The notes beneath the pieces were generated by a model, which saw nothing but the letters and a program-made list of their open reading frames with translations, was not told the origin of the DNA and made no database searches. The position numbers were made by a program, and so were the translations under genes. Positions 12,166-22,579 of a stretch of 64,000 bases of DNA are shown here, one piece after another. The DNA is from Jaminaea rosea (taxonomy: Eukaryota; Basidiomycota; Exobasidiomycetes; Microstromatales): the NCBI RefSeq assembly GCF_003144245.1, contig NW_020289977.1, forward strand, positions 310,001-374,000, given 5' to 3'. Positions within the stretch are counted from its first letter, which is position 1, and each line of letters opens with the position of its first letter.

Positions 12166-13214
12166 CGTCGAGATGCGGTGGCAGAGCAAGGTATGACTGC
12201 AGTCGAGCAAAGAAGCGGGCAGAGCAGGATCTGAAAAGAGTGTGAGTGGGTGTAGGAGTCAGTGTCCGAGATAGAATAGGGTGTGATAGGGTACGGCAGA
12301 GTCTGGGTAACGTATCGAGCGTGAGGAAGCGTGGGTGGAAGGGGAAGCCCGACACAGCATGGGCATTTACGGTCGCTCCAAACCCGGCGATGGCATCGGT
12401 GTTGCTTGGCTAGTTACGAGTGACCCTTTGCTGCCACAGTGCGGCTGCGATTATCTGCCCGCCGGACGATTGGAGCATGGCCGTGGCGGCCGTGAATGGG
12501 GGCAATGTTGGACGTTTTCGCGGCCCGTAACGGACCTCAAGGCGCGGCGATATCCAGCCGCCTCTGCGCGAGAGTGAGCACGAGAGCGAGAGGGCAACAG
12601 CAACGACATGCGAGCCACGCGAGCGATGAGTTAGGATCGTGATTGCGACGCTATGCCGCAGCTTGTTGTTTGGTCGACATTGTCATTGCTGGCTGTGCTC
12701 GTTGATGACAGTGCGCAAGAGGTGAAGAAGAAGCGACAGATGAGGCCGGCCACCTGGTGCCATTTGTCCCGCTCCTGCAGCAGAACGCGGGCAGAACGCG
12801 GGGCAAGCTGCATCCAAGCAAGCAAAACTCATGCAGTCCAACACAGGCAACGGAGAAAGAGCAATGCGTGGCATTCGACGAGAGAAAGATGCGGGCTTCG
12901 ATGATGACAAGCACCGACGGGACGGACAAGCGAAGTCAGACCTTTCTGTGACGAGCGGGCCCCTCACACGAACGCTCCTGATCGGGAAGGGGCGGCCATG
13001 GAGAGGAGATCGATGATCAAGTCCATCAAGGTGAAGCGACAAGGCCCGCTTTTCTCGAGAGAAGCGGGCCGTCGCAGAACAGGAGGACAGAGGAGGTGAG
13101 ACCCCTCTCGACCTATATGAGCCAAGCGAGTGTACACCAATCGTTGTCACAACCCCCCTCCCCTCCTCCCCCTCCTCCCCCTTCTCACCCTTTCTTCACC
13201 TTCTCCTCGCCACC
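12166..13214. other. Divergent intergenic region (glyoxal oxidase / GH47)
   Basis: About 1.05 kb serves as the upstream region for two secreted enzymes. No gene is supported. The side next to GH47 has a long C/T tract (about 13147-13205), typical of a fungal transcription start region. Confidence 0.5.
13113..13120 (+). promoter_or_regulatory. TATA-like element upstream of GH47
   Basis: CTATATGA lies about 95 bp before the ATG at 13215 and just before the pyrimidine tract where transcription probably starts. The match is partial. Confidence 0.3.
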
Positions 13215-14924
13215 ATGCTCTTGTTCACTCGCCTCTACACTTGCACTCTCCTCGCCATTCTGGCCTCCACCGCTCTTGCCGGCATTCAATCGCCCAATGC
13301 GCGTGGTAACTCTGCGCGAGCCAACGCCGTCAAGTCCCTCTTTGCCAGCTCTTACGCAGATTACAAGCGCTACTGTTTTGGCCATGATCAGCTCAACCCA
13401 CTCACCAAGACCTGCGCTGACCCTTTGGGTGGCTGGGGAGCCACCATCGTCGACGTCCAGAGCACGGCTAAGATCATGGGCCTCAACGACATTTACAACG
13501 AGTGCGTCGCCCAGTCGCTGCGTGTCGACTACACCAAGACGTCGCAAGACCAGATCTCCATCTTCGAAACGACAATCAGGCACGTTGGTGGACTGCTCTC
13601 ATCGTATGAGTTAGGCGGCAAGACCAATCAAAAGCTCGTCGACCAGGCCGTCGTCGTCGCAGATCGCCTGCTGCACGGCTGGGTCGGCAACAACGCGCTC
13701 CCGTACAACGGTCTCCGCAACTGGAACACCAACCCAACTCCAGTCACCGACCAAGGTGCCATCATCGCAGAGACAGGCACACTCATCTTGGAATTTGACA
13801 GACTCTCAAAGTACTCGAATAATGCCACCTTCCGTAATTTCGCCGCCAAGGCTATGCGCGCCACCATCAACGCGTCGCCCCTCCCGTTCCCCGGACTCAA
13901 TCCTCAAGGCATCGACCCAGCTACTAACAAACCTCGAGGCGACTACGTGACGTGGGGTGGTGGAAGCGACAGCTACTTTGAATATTTGATCAAGGCTTCG
14001 TACCTTAACGGCAACCCTTACTCGTACATGCCTGCCTGGGTTCGCGCCGTCAACTCGTCGATCGCTCACCTCATGACGACTGCAGGCGGTAACACGACGC
14101 GCAAGGACCTGCTCTACCTCGCCGACTACTCCGCCTCCTCTGGAGGCTTGATTCCGCGCAGTTCTCACCTCGAATGCTTCCATGGCGGCAACTGGATGCT
14201 CGGCGGCAAGCTGCTGGGTAACGATGACATCTTCCAGTACGGGCTGCGACTTACCGACGCCTGCATCAACACATACACCTCGAGCGCCTCTGGCATTGGT
14301 CCTGAGTCCTTCGTCTACGCCTCGCAAAGCGGCTCCACGAATGGTGTCAAGATCCGTAGCCCAGACTTCTACAGGCAGCACGGCTTCGACTACGACTCCA
14401 AGTACTACGTGCTTCGTCCTGAGGTCCTCGAGTCCGTATTCTACGCGTACCGCCTCACGGGCGACAAGAAGTGGCAGGACCTGGCTTGGGCAGCCTTCAA
14501 GAACATTCGCAACCACTGCAAAGCCCCCGCTGCACTGGCAGCTCTGTCGGACGTCACCCAGGCTACTCCGCCACAGATTGATGACTCCGAGTCATTCCTT
14601 TATGCTGAGCTGCTCAAGTACCTCTACCTCATCTTCGCCGACCCATCAACCATCGACCTCGGCGAGTGGGTCTTCAACACCGAGGCTCACCCCTTCAGGC
14701 TGGACAGACCAGGCGTCACCTTCCCGCAACTCAACCCGGGTAGCCGCCTCGCCAAGCCTGGATCACCTGTCTCGCCTACGAGCAGCGCAAAGCCGTCCAC
14801 CGCTTCGGCGACGAAGAGCGTGCCCCTGCCCAAGTTCAGCAGCAACCCTGACGCGGGCAAGGTGGTGCAAGGCATCCTCAAGGAGGTCTTCGGTGGCGTG
14901 GGTCAACTGCTGGTTCAAGGGTAG
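13215..14924 (+). CDS. GH47 class I alpha-1,2-mannosidase, secreted
   Basis: A single exon encodes 569 aa with a signal peptide (residues 1-22, LLAILASTALA). GH47 signatures occur in order: GGWGATIVDVQSTAKIMGL, AETGTLILEFDRLS, TWGGGSDSYFEYLIK, HLECFHGGNW, YVLRPEVLESVFYAYRLTG, and DSESFLYAELLKYLYLIFAD. The enzyme trims alpha-1,2-linked mannose from N-glycans and needs calcium, usually bound by a Thr-Glu pair near the C-terminus; FNTEAHPF (residues about 487-494) fits that position. Several N-glycosylation sequons are present. After the catalytic domain there is a Ser/Thr/Pro-rich stretch and a short amphipathic tail. The lack of a transmembrane anchor and the presence of a cleavable signal favour a secreted or vacuolar form rather than the ER/Golgi processing enzyme. 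It is convergent with ALE1. Confidence 0.93.
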   Translation: MLLFTRLYTCTLLAILASTALAGIQSPNARGNSARANAVKSLFASSYADYKRYCFGHDQLNPLTKTCADPLGGWGATIVDVQSTAKIMGLNDIYNECVAQSLRVDYTKTSQDQISIFETTIRHVGGLLSSYELGGKTNQKLVDQAVVVADRLLHGWVGNNALPYNGLRNWNTNPTPVTDQGAIIAETGTLILEFDRLSKYSNNATFRNFAAKAMRATINASPLPFPGLNPQGIDPATNKPRGDYVTWGGGSDSYFEYLIKASYLNGNPYSYMPAWVRAVNSSIAHLMTTAGGNTTRKDLLYLADYSASSGGLIPRSSHLECFHGGNWMLGGKLLGNDDIFQYGLRLTDACINTYTSSASGIGPESFVYASQSGSTNGVKIRSPDFYRQHGFDYDSKYYVLRPEVLESVFYAYRLTGDKKWQDLAWAAFKNIRNHCKAPAALAALSDVTQATPPQIDDSESFLYAELLKYLYLIFADPSTIDLGEWVFNTEAHPFRLDRPGVTFPQLNPGSRLAKPGSPVSPTSSAKPSTASATKSVPLPKFSSNPDAGKVVQGILKEVFGGVGQLLVQG

Positions 14925-15310
14925 GCGGACGTCAAGAAGGGCAGTAGATGCGCTCTCTCCCCTTCGCCGCCTCCCTGCGTGGGACCCCTGGCTCCTTCTT
15001 TCGACTCATCCCGGCTCAGATTCCTCCCCATACCCTCTTCCACACGTGTAGCTACCTAGCATACCCCACCTCCTGTCACCTCTACCATGCGATTCTCTCT
15101 CTCTCTCACACACGCTGCTCGATCCGTAGATTCTTAATTAATGGTAATTCTGTCTTCCGACCTCAGCACTTCTCCCGTTGAGTATTTGTCCGATAATTCA
15201 AGCAAGGAGCTCGGCATCGTGTAGCACTCGTGCGCGCCTTCACGTGCTCCCGTAGTGCGGCATCGTGGTTGCCCCCTCTCCTTCATACTCCTCATCCCTC
15301 GTAGCCCCGC
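14925..15310. other. Convergent 3' intergenic region
   Basis: 386 bp between the GH47 and ALE1 stop codons. No gene or clear structured element is seen. Confidence 0.5.
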
Positions 15311-17425
15311 TCACTTCGCCAACACTTCGGCCGCCTTGTTGGCCACCTCCGCCGGCTGGCCCTCGCCTTTCTGGCCCAGCTCCCTCATCAATTCCTGCGC
15401 TCTGCTCCTCAGCTCCTCCATCACCACCTCGACATCCGGCAGGTTAGGCTGGGCGTCCAGGTCCTCGATCTCGCGCTGTACGCTTTGCAGCGCCGCCTCC
15501 TTCGCTTCACGGCTCGCAGCAGGCACGTCTGGGAGCGAGATGGCTCGATTGATCTTTGCGCGACGTTCGTCATTGGCGCTGTTCGGATGAACGATGCGCT
15601 TCGACCCGGAGAGGTACTTGCCCAGCCCCATTCGGAATGCTACCATGAGCCCAAGAACGGCAATGATGCCGTAGAAGTAGAGTGAGGCCCAAGCGCGCAT
15701 GATCGTGGGGACGTCGAGGAGGATGAAGGCCATGGCGGCGAAGCTGAGCGTGGTGTGCACCGCAGCAATGCTCAGTGAGACGTAGATGAGCTGGCCTGCC
15801 CTCATCTGCGACAGCGAGCTCAATGATCGCACCTCTCCCTTCTGCTTAGGATCTCTGAAGACGCGCGGCCTCAGGTTCTTGCGCAGCGACCTCGCGACAC
15901 TCTGGCAGAAGCCACCGAGGACGAAGGCCACGTAGTACCCCGGCGCGATTCCATGCCAGAAGGCCGAGGTGATGAAGGTAAACATGGTAGACTTGAAGCC
16001 AGGCTTGCGTCCGGGCTTAGCGATGCGCTTGTAGACGTTATTGCGCAACCAGACATTCGTGTTCATGTTCCAATGGTCAAGCAACTCCTTCCAGTTCTGG
16101 GCGAGCTCCACGCCCAAGAGGTCAACATTTTGGCAGCGGTTCCAGCGGGTTCGTGAGGCCACATCACTGCCGCCGGTGGTCGTGAGGGGAGCGAGGCCGT
16201 TGTAGGAGAGGCCAGAGAGAATGCAACTCGCATTGGTGAGAGTCCAGATCCCGTAGTATTTGGTGCGCGCCATGAAAGAGGCTACGACTGCAAACCAGGC
16301 CCGCCATATGAAGGACTCGTCGCGGACGCCACCCGCTGCTGAGGGCACAGTGAGGGCGGCAAAGTCCCAGCTGGGAGCGTAGAGAGCATAGATGGCCAGC
16401 GACACGAAGCCAATTGCGAGCTCGCGGGAGGCTGCGAGGAAGCGTCCAGGTGGGGGAGAAGAGGCGGACCCGCCGTGTTCTCTGCGCAATGGGAGCAGGT
16501 CGAAGGTTGAGGGTCAGCTCTCCGCATCGGTCAATAGATCGATTGGCATGCTTGCACTCACTTTTCCTTGCCCTTGGGCGACGAGTACAGCGTACCATTT
16601 GCCCAAGCTCGGTAGTCGACGAAGCGGGTGGAAGGGCCGACCAGCACGCCAGGGAAGTAGAAGCTGCACGGGTAACGAGGCGAGACAGGTCAGTACTGAC
16701 CTCCATCACTCAGTCATGGATGTCTCCTGTACGCACGCATATCCCAAGAACTCGAGCAAGCTCGGGAACTCAGTGATCCTCTGGCCCTTCTGCTGCTCAT
16801 CGCACTCCTGCTCGCTACGCATCTGTCCATCGTAGACGTCCCATGCGAAGGTAGTGAGATTCATAGTCAAGACCATTTGCATCGCCGTGATTTCGATGGT
16901 CGTCAACGGAATGTTGCCAAAGGCTCGAACGAGATGGCTGCGCGGTGGACAAGGGTATAAGCTGGTCAGCAAGGCAGACGCGAGAGCATACATGCTCGTC
17001 GCACCCACTTGATCGTCAGATGGCCCATCTCGAAGAAGAATACAATCCAAGGCATCTTCCTTCCACCCAATTGCAGCTTTGCCAAGAAGTAAGTGATCAA
17101 ACTGGTGCCCAACAGCTGGAGGAAGCCGGCCTGCAGGTCAAGGATGCCGACGAAGAAGAAGGCGCTCGTTGCCAAGCAGACGACATGCTTTGCTGTGCTT
17201 GGCAGAGAGGGTAGCGGATAGGCGAGAGGAGAGGCGATGATGAGGAGTGTGATGAGCTGGTCCGCGAGAAAGAAGGCGAGAGAGAGGGCATGTTAGTTTC
17301 AGTGGACGCACGATCGTGGACTTGGGTGTCGCGTGTCTCAGCTCAACAGTAGCTCTTACCTTGACGTAGTCCACAGGAGCCCCAGCCACTCCGGCTAGGG
17401 CTTCAAACTGCGACTGGAACAGCAT
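15311..17425 (-). CDS. ALE1: MBOAT lysophospholipid acyltransferase (ALE1/LPT1)
   Basis: Five exons (17425..17360, 17256..17009, 16937..16737, 16663..16562, 16481..15311) encode 595 aa; yeast Ale1 is 619. The protein is polytopic, with many hydrophobic segments. MBOAT hallmarks are present: the active-site asparagine in NVWLRNNVYKR, the invariant histidine in AFWHGIAPGYY, and the upstream motif TAMQMVLTMNLTTFAWDVYDG. FYFPGVLVGPSTRFVDYRAW is the conserved substrate-site segment. Ale1 re-acylates lysophospholipids at sn-2 in the ER (Lands cycle). The C-terminal 90 residues are charged and coiled-coil-like (AASREAKEAALQSVQREIE). Every junction keeps the family motif continuous, for example the intron after HLTIN joined to HLVRAFGNIP. 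Confidence 0.95.
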
Positions 17426-17745
17426 CTATGGCGACGATCCTTCTCAACGTGTGATGAAGACGTCGACACGCTGCCTTAAGACTTAAGCAGAGACGAGGTG
17501 GAGTTAAGTGAGAGAAAGGAAGGAAAAAGCTCACCGCCGCCCGGAAAAGGATTCAAAGCACGGACCCCGCCTTTTGGGGCGACGTGCATGACGTCGCTTG
17601 AAAAGGGAGCGAGGACAATCAAGATCGCCGGCAGCGCGTAGGGACAAGAAAGAGACTTGGACATCGATGCGAGTCGACACGGCGTTGAAGCAATCTAACG
17701 ACAGGGATCAAGATCAAGTAGCAAAAGTGATGCCGACGCGATCGT
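17426..17745. other. Short intergenic region
   Basis: 320 bp between the ALE1 start and the stop of the downstream gene. No gene is supported. Confidence 0.5.
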
Positions 17746-19023
17746 CTAGTCGTCGCCAAGCATGTCCAGCTCGGCGAGGAGCTGCGTCTGGCCGGTCGTG
17801 GACTGATGGACACCCTCAAGCTCATCCTGTGATTCCAACTGCACTCCTTTGTCCACGGCCGTGCTGCCTTGCCTGCTCTGACTTCCTACAGGTCTCCTGG
17901 CTGGCGTTTCCCTGGTGCCAGCCTCATGGTCCTCATGCATCCCTGCTGATTTGGAAGTCGCCCGCCTAGTTCCCCTCTGCCTCTCAAATTCCTGCTCCTC
18001 TTCCCACTCATCTTCGGTCGTGGGCAGAGTGTAGGAGAGGGCAGCCAGCTTCGTCGTAGCCTGCGCAGCGGCGCTGCGTTGAGAGCGATACGCAGTCGGC
18101 GAAGATTCGTAGTCACCGTCTTCAAAGAAAGTTGAGGGGCGAGGGATCTTGAGACGTTTCATCGAGTGAGAGGAAGGGGATGTCGACGCGATATCCTTGC
18201 ATGTGCTGGCCACTGCACGCTTGTCGTCGTCACCATCCTCGTCGCGTGCAGTCCTCACGCGCTTTTTTGCGGTCACCGGGCTCGACGAGGGATTCGTGCT
18301 GCACGCACCCATACTTGAGCTTTGGCCCTGGCCGGGGCTGGAGAAGAGCTCCAAGGGCGGAGGCGTTGCCTCGTCGCCGTCATCATCCTCGACAGGCGTG
18401 GCGTAGCGACCGCGTCGATGGAACGTCGGTTGACCGCAATCCTCGTCGTCAGATATGAGCGAGATGACGACCGGAGGAGACTTGCCAGTCACGGCGCGTG
18501 TGATGTGGCTCGACGAGGATGCTGAGGGAGCAGGAGCCGCAGGCTTGGGCTTGGGACGAAAATAGGTGTCAAGTGTGGTACCGGGTCGTCGACCTCGACT
18601 AGGCCGGCTGTCCTCGCTTTCGCTATCTGCCTCGTCCGGCGAGGAGCGAAAGAGGTTGAGGCGTTCCTTCTTCGCCGCTTTCGTCTTGGCTTCGGTCTTG
18701 ACTTCGCTCTTGTCATCATCCTCATCGCTGTCCTCCTTCTTCTTGACCTTCACCTTGGTCGACAAAGAGGTTCCCGCTGCCCCACCCATCGGGCCCTTGG
18801 GCATCACAGCATCGTAAGGCTTGACCATTCGATTGTTGATCAGCATCTTCAGCTTTCTGAACAGCGTATCGTAGCCCTTGTGTCTCCATCGCTCCCTGAG
18901 TGTGGGCCAAGCGTAGACTTCCTTACGGTGGTCGACGAGCACCTGGGCCACTGCGCTAGCCAACTCCGTGTCGTCTCGAGTCGTCCAGACAGGCTCGTTG
19001 GGCATGGTAGTCTCGAAGAGCAA
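17746..19023 (-). CDS. Unknown acidic protein A of a tandem pair; PIP-box-like and SIM-like motifs
   Basis: A single exon encodes 425 aa. The N-terminal domain (W13 to Y70) aligns with residues W6-Y62 of the next gene upstream (19500..20270): about 17 of 57 positions are identical with one single-residue gap, including W, DT, LA, R, Y, L, WR, G, T, KxK, L and Y. After it come a charged linker, a PIP-box-like GTTLDTYF (148-155; the usual leading Gln is replaced), and PPVVISLISDDEDC (183-196), which fits a SUMO-interacting motif: a hydrophobic core followed by acids. The rest is Ser/Asp/Glu-rich and basic and looks nuclear. I do not recognise a named family. The PCNA/SUMO reading is inference from short motifs. 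It could equally be a chromatin or DNA-binding factor whose small domain is Myb- or winged-helix-like. Confidence 0.75.
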   Translation of the reverse strand: MLFETTMPNEPVWTTRDDTELASAVAQVLVDHRKEVYAWPTLRERWRHKGYDTLFRKLKMLINNRMVKPYDAVMPKGPMGGAAGTSLSTKVKVKKKEDSDEDDDKSEVKTEAKTKAAKKERLNLFRSSPDEADSESEDSRPSRGRRPGTTLDTYFRPKPKPAAPAPSASSSSHITRAVTGKSPPVVISLISDDEDCGQPTFHRRGRYATPVEDDDGDEATPPPLELFSSPGQGQSSSMGACSTNPSSSPVTAKKRVRTARDEDGDDDKRAVASTCKDIASTSPSSHSMKRLKIPRPSTFFEDGDYESSPTAYRSQRSAAAQATTKLAALSYTLPTTEDEWEEEQEFERQRGTRRATSKSAGMHEDHEAGTRETPARRPVGSQSRQGSTAVDKGVQLESQDELEGVHQSTTGQTQLLAELDMLGDD

Positions 19024-19499
19024 TGCGATGCAGTGAGCGAGAGTTCGATGGGCAGGAGACGAGATGCATCAGGAGGCGTGGCGTGACCCTGAGCTCGCTC
19101 GAGTGGGGGAGCAGCTGTGCGTCATCGAGCGACGGTACACTCATTCGCAATCTTGTTCCTGGATATCGTTGGTCGACCATCCAGAAGACTTTGCAGCCGC
19201 TTCGTTATGGTTATTGCTACGCTGCGACGACAAATACGGCAGCAGAGATGGCCGACTTGCTGGGAAATGCAGGCTGAGTCTACGGTGAGGTCGAGTTCGC
19301 ACTGCGCATGAGGAAGCAGAGGATAAAATTGACGTCGTTGAGGTGAACGAGAGCTAGTCGATTACGAAAGCAACAGCGAATGACAAGAGACCGCCGTTTG
19401 CTGGCGACGGCCTGTCGATGGTCTGAGCCCACCGCAAGATGGCGAGATGGAAACTGAGCTGATATGGCGAACCCTATTGCTACTGAGATGAGGACTGGA
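19024..19499. other. Spacer between tandem paralogues
   Basis: 476 bp with no gene; it probably holds the promoter of the downstream paralogue. Confidence 0.5.
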
Positions 19500-20270
19500 T
19501 CATCCCTCTTCCTCGCCCTTCTGATCGGCCAGCTCACCATCCGAATTCTCCTCTTCATAGCTCGCAGCAGCCTCGTGCCCGCTCTCGCTACGGATCACTG
19601 CCTCCTTCCTTGCTCGCTCATAGGAATTGCCGACCTCGCCTCCGCCCTCAGCCACCTGATCGACTTCGTGATCGCCATCATCATCATCACTCTCCTCGCT
19701 CTCCTCAGCATAGTGTTGGATCTTGCTCGCTGCAGCACGAGAGGGGCGCTTCTCGCGAGGAGGAACGTAGAAGGTTGCAGACTCGTCTTGCTCGTCATCC
19801 TCGTTGCTATCTTCGGCTTCGTCGCCGGTGGCTTCGGCTTCGAGCTCTTCCTCGCTCTGTCCAGCGTCCTTGCTCTTCTGCTTCTTCTGTTGAGATCTGT
19901 CCTTCGAGGTGCGAGGAAGGGCCTCGCTGTCACTGTCGTCCGAGTCAGAAATGGGCGGTCGCTTCTTGCTCCTCCCACCGCTCCCTGCCGTCTTGCCCTT
20001 CTCACTCTTGAAATGTTTCGTGATCTCTTCTTTCTTCTCCCTCTTTCTCCCTCCCGCACCAGCTTTGATCTCCATACTCGCTCCATACCCCTTACAGAGC
20101 GTTCTCTGCAGCAGCTGTTTCACTTTGGCATTGATCGTTGAGCCGCCGTTGCCGCGCCAGGGTCCTAGCCCTTCGATGGTGTAGAGGGAGGCGCGGTTGG
20201 AGAGGATGAGGGAGACCATCCCATTTGCGAGAAGAGTGTCCTGGGTGGGACCCCAATTTTCTTTGGGCAT
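19500..20270 (-). CDS. Unknown acidic protein B of a tandem pair
   Basis: A single exon encodes 256 aa. Residues 6-62 (WGPTQDTLLANG to KGYG) are homologous to the N-terminal domain of the downstream gene at 17746..19023. As in that paralogue, a basic stretch (GGRKREKKEEITKHF, residues 73-87; EEITKHF resembles a weak PIP-box) precedes Ser/Asp/Glu clusters (PPISDSDDSDSE). A repeated acidic, low-complexity C-terminal half follows. No known family is recognised. The shared layout (small N-terminal domain, KxxF-type motif, acidic tail) and head-to-tail arrangement suggest an old tandem duplication. Confidence 0.72.
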   Translation of the reverse strand: MPKENWGPTQDTLLANGMVSLILSNRASLYTIEGLGPWRGNGGSTINAKVKQLLQRTLCKGYGASMEIKAGAGGRKREKKEEITKHFKSEKGKTAGSGGRSKKRPPISDSDDSDSEALPRTSKDRSQQKKQKSKDAGQSEEELEAEATGDEAEDSNEDDEQDESATFYVPPREKRPSRAAASKIQHYAEESEESDDDDGDHEVDQVAEGGGEVGNSYERARKEAVIRSESGHEAAASYEEENSDGELADQKGEEEG

Positions 20271-20625
20271 GTCGGCGGTAGGAGGGGTGATGTTTCGTGG
20301 TGAGGGGAGGGAAAGTAGATGAGTGGGCGATGATGGACAGTCGGAGGAACGGAGGCTCGCTCATTGGATGTTGTGATTGACCCAAGAGCGGGTCATGATA
20401 ACGGCAGTGAAGCCGTGAAGACAGCCCCTCGTTGCGAATCTTTGGGCGAACCATCATTGAGCCACTTCCCGGCCGCTCGCTCGCTGGAATGCGACTCACG
20501 CCTGTGCAGAAGAATAATTGTTGGAGATTAGAGGGTAATAATGGTGAGAGTGAGTCGTGAACGTGAAGCGAGCTTGGCCCCTGACCCTGACAACTGTAGG
20601 CCAATTCCTTGCGGCCCCTCCGCGT
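20271..20625. other. Intergenic region
   Basis: 355 bp upstream of the tandem-pair gene and downstream of RPC37. No gene is supported. Confidence 0.5.
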
Positions 20626-21921
20626 CTACTCCTTCGGCGGCAAGTAATCGCGCGCTTTCGTCGTACACTTCAGCTCCCTCTTACTGCCAGCAAAGAGCTG
20701 CGCGGCCATGATGTTCTTGACCTCTCCCGCATGCCTCCCTTGAGCGTCTCTCCATTCCAAATCGACCCAATTCTCCGCCTCTGCCAACCTCTTTGCAGCC
20801 ATGAGCGTATCCTTGGCATCCATCGGACCTGCGCCCCCACCAGGTCCTCCACGACCAGGCTGGCCGCCGCTTTGGCCCGCTTCTCCCTTGACGGTCACGT
20901 TGACCGAGGTGGGCTTCTTCTTCTTGGCAGCTGCGGCTGCTGCGGCCTCGTCATTGTCTGAGCCTTCTTCGTCTGCGTTGGCTTTGGCTTCCATGCGCTT
21001 GGCTTGGGCTTCCATCGTGTCTAGTCCGTCGAGGTGGTGCATGGAGGGCCGAAGCTGGACGACCCTGTCCAAATGGGTGAGATGGAGGGCCTCTGTATGG
21101 ATGACATGGCGTGCAAATGATAGATCAGTGAACTGCAGTCGACGCTTATCGCTCGAACGGTACTCACGATCACGCATCACCCCCACACAATAGTGCGTCA
21201 TAGGCGGCATGACCTCGCTCTCCAATCTAATCTTTTCCAACCTCTTTGGCGGGGCCAACCCATCTAAATCCATCGCCTCTTCTTCCTTCTTTGCCTTCTT
21301 CTTCTTTTTCCCGCTCCTCTTGCCCGACGATATGTCGTCGTCATCCGAGTCCGCTTGTGTGGTCTTGGATCCGATCTCGCCTCCAGCAGCGTGCGCTCCT
21401 TTGCCCATCTCCCCGCCCTTTTCTTCATCGTAGACACTGCGACGCAAGTCGAGGGGGAGTTCCACCTGCACCCATCCTGACTGCGGGCGCCACCTGATCG
21501 CTTGCGTGAGGCCACGTTGGCGTGCAACATCGGGAACAGGAAGGGGCTGATTGCGTGGGAAGGTGGGATATTGGAGGAGATGGAGGAAGGAGGAGGGAGG
21601 TAGTGAGGTGGACAGATAGATTGGATAAGAGGCCAGGAGATCAGGGTCCAGAGGTTCCTGATGACGGAGCGTCTGAGAGGAGCGCGGGCTAGAGGGACCG
21701 GCCTCGCGATCGTCAGAGTTGTCGTTTGCTGAGATTGTCTTGCCCTCATCGTCGTCGGCGGCCGCTGTGGCTGAGGCGGAGGTGCTGTTGCTCTCGCTGG
21801 CGGAAGCGTCTCGCATCTGAGCGTCTTGAGATGAGATAGATGACCCAGCGCCATCGCCGCTCGCTCCACCGGGCACAATGGAGGTCGCTTTGCGAGCCTT
21901 TGAAGGTGTGAGGTCTGGCAT
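20626..21921 (-). CDS. RPC37: RNA polymerase III subunit RPC37/RPC5
   Basis: The reading frame is open for 431 codons, but family spacing points to a 75-nt stop-free intron at 21167..21093 (donor GTGAGTACC, acceptor CATACAG). Removing it joins VGVMRD-Q-ALHLTHLDRVVQLRPS, the Sin_N pattern in which the GV strand is followed at once by LHLTxL and QLRPS. The product is then 406 aa. Exons: 21921..21168 and 21092..20626. The N-terminal YPIYLSTSLPPSSFLHLLQYP is the family's dimerisation strand and pairs with RPC53 in the TFIIF-like Pol III subcomplex, which acts in initiation, termination and reinitiation. Lys-rich and Ala-rich linkers separate the conserved blocks, and the C-terminus (ENWVDLEW, then MAAQLFAGSKRELKC) is conserved. 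It is divergent from the LETM1 gene, 257 bp away. Confidence 0.88.
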   Translation of the reverse strand: MPDLTPSKARKATSIVPGGASGDGAGSSISSQDAQMRDASASESNSTSASATAAADDDEGKTISANDNSDDREAGPSSPRSSQTLRHQEPLDPDLLASYPIYLSTSLPPSSFLHLLQYPTFPRNQPLPVPDVARQRGLTQAIRWRPQSGWVQVELPLDLRRSVYDEEKGGEMGKGAHAAGGEIGSKTTQADSDDDDISSGKRSGKKKKKAKKEEEAMDLDGLAPPKRLEKIRLESEVMPPMTHYCVGVMRDREYRSSDKRRLQFTDLSFARHVIHTEALHLTHLDRVVQLRPSMHHLDGLDTMEAQAKRMEAKANADEEGSDNDEAAAAAAAKKKKPTSVNVTVKGEAGQSGGQPGRGGPGGGAGPMDAKDTLMAAKRLAEAENWVDLEWRDAQGRHAGEVKNIMAAQLFAGSKRELKCTTKARDYLPPKE

Positions 21922-22178
21922 CGCTGATGGTGAGGTGGTGGTATGTCAGGATCAAATGACTTTTGGCGCTGCCTGCCTCGGTCCTCACTTTGGTTCCTGG
22001 TTCCGTCTCGCCTCGCCTCGCGACTGGGTGCGACGTCGAGCCACGGCACGCGCAGCGGACGGAGCAAACAGGCTGAGCCGCCCTTGCCGCCGCCGAAGAC
22101 GACGACGGCGACGACGAAGGTTGCTTGCCGACATCGTCTCATCGTCTGGATTCCTCAGCATCACGACCTCCGCTCGCT

Positions 22179-22545
22179 ATGATCAGGACCGCATCCTCGT
22201 CGGCGAGACGAACTGCCGTACATGTCTCACGGTGTCCAGCATACACAGCAGCTGGCGCACCGTCAATAGCTAGGCGGTACTCTGCGGCCCTCTCGCCGCA
22301 TACAGAGCATTCGTCATCTTCATCGTCGAGAGATGACGCCCCCCCGCCTACCGCATCGACATCCCAGCACAAAGCGACGTCAAGGCAATCGATATCACGC
22401 CTGCAGCCAAGGCAGGTGCAATCACGCTCAGCAGCGCAGTCAAATTCTGCTCCAGCTGCGTCGACTTCAGCTATCGCCTCATCATCTTCCACGGCATCAA
22501 CATCAGCCTCAGCCCAGACTTCATCACAGACCTCTTCCACTGCCA

Positions 22546-22579
<34 letters not shown>

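Noticed and set aside
22125-22178. Upstream extension of the LETM1-domain frame
   Set aside because: It begins at TTG; the first ATG at 22179 gives a typical mitochondrial presequence.
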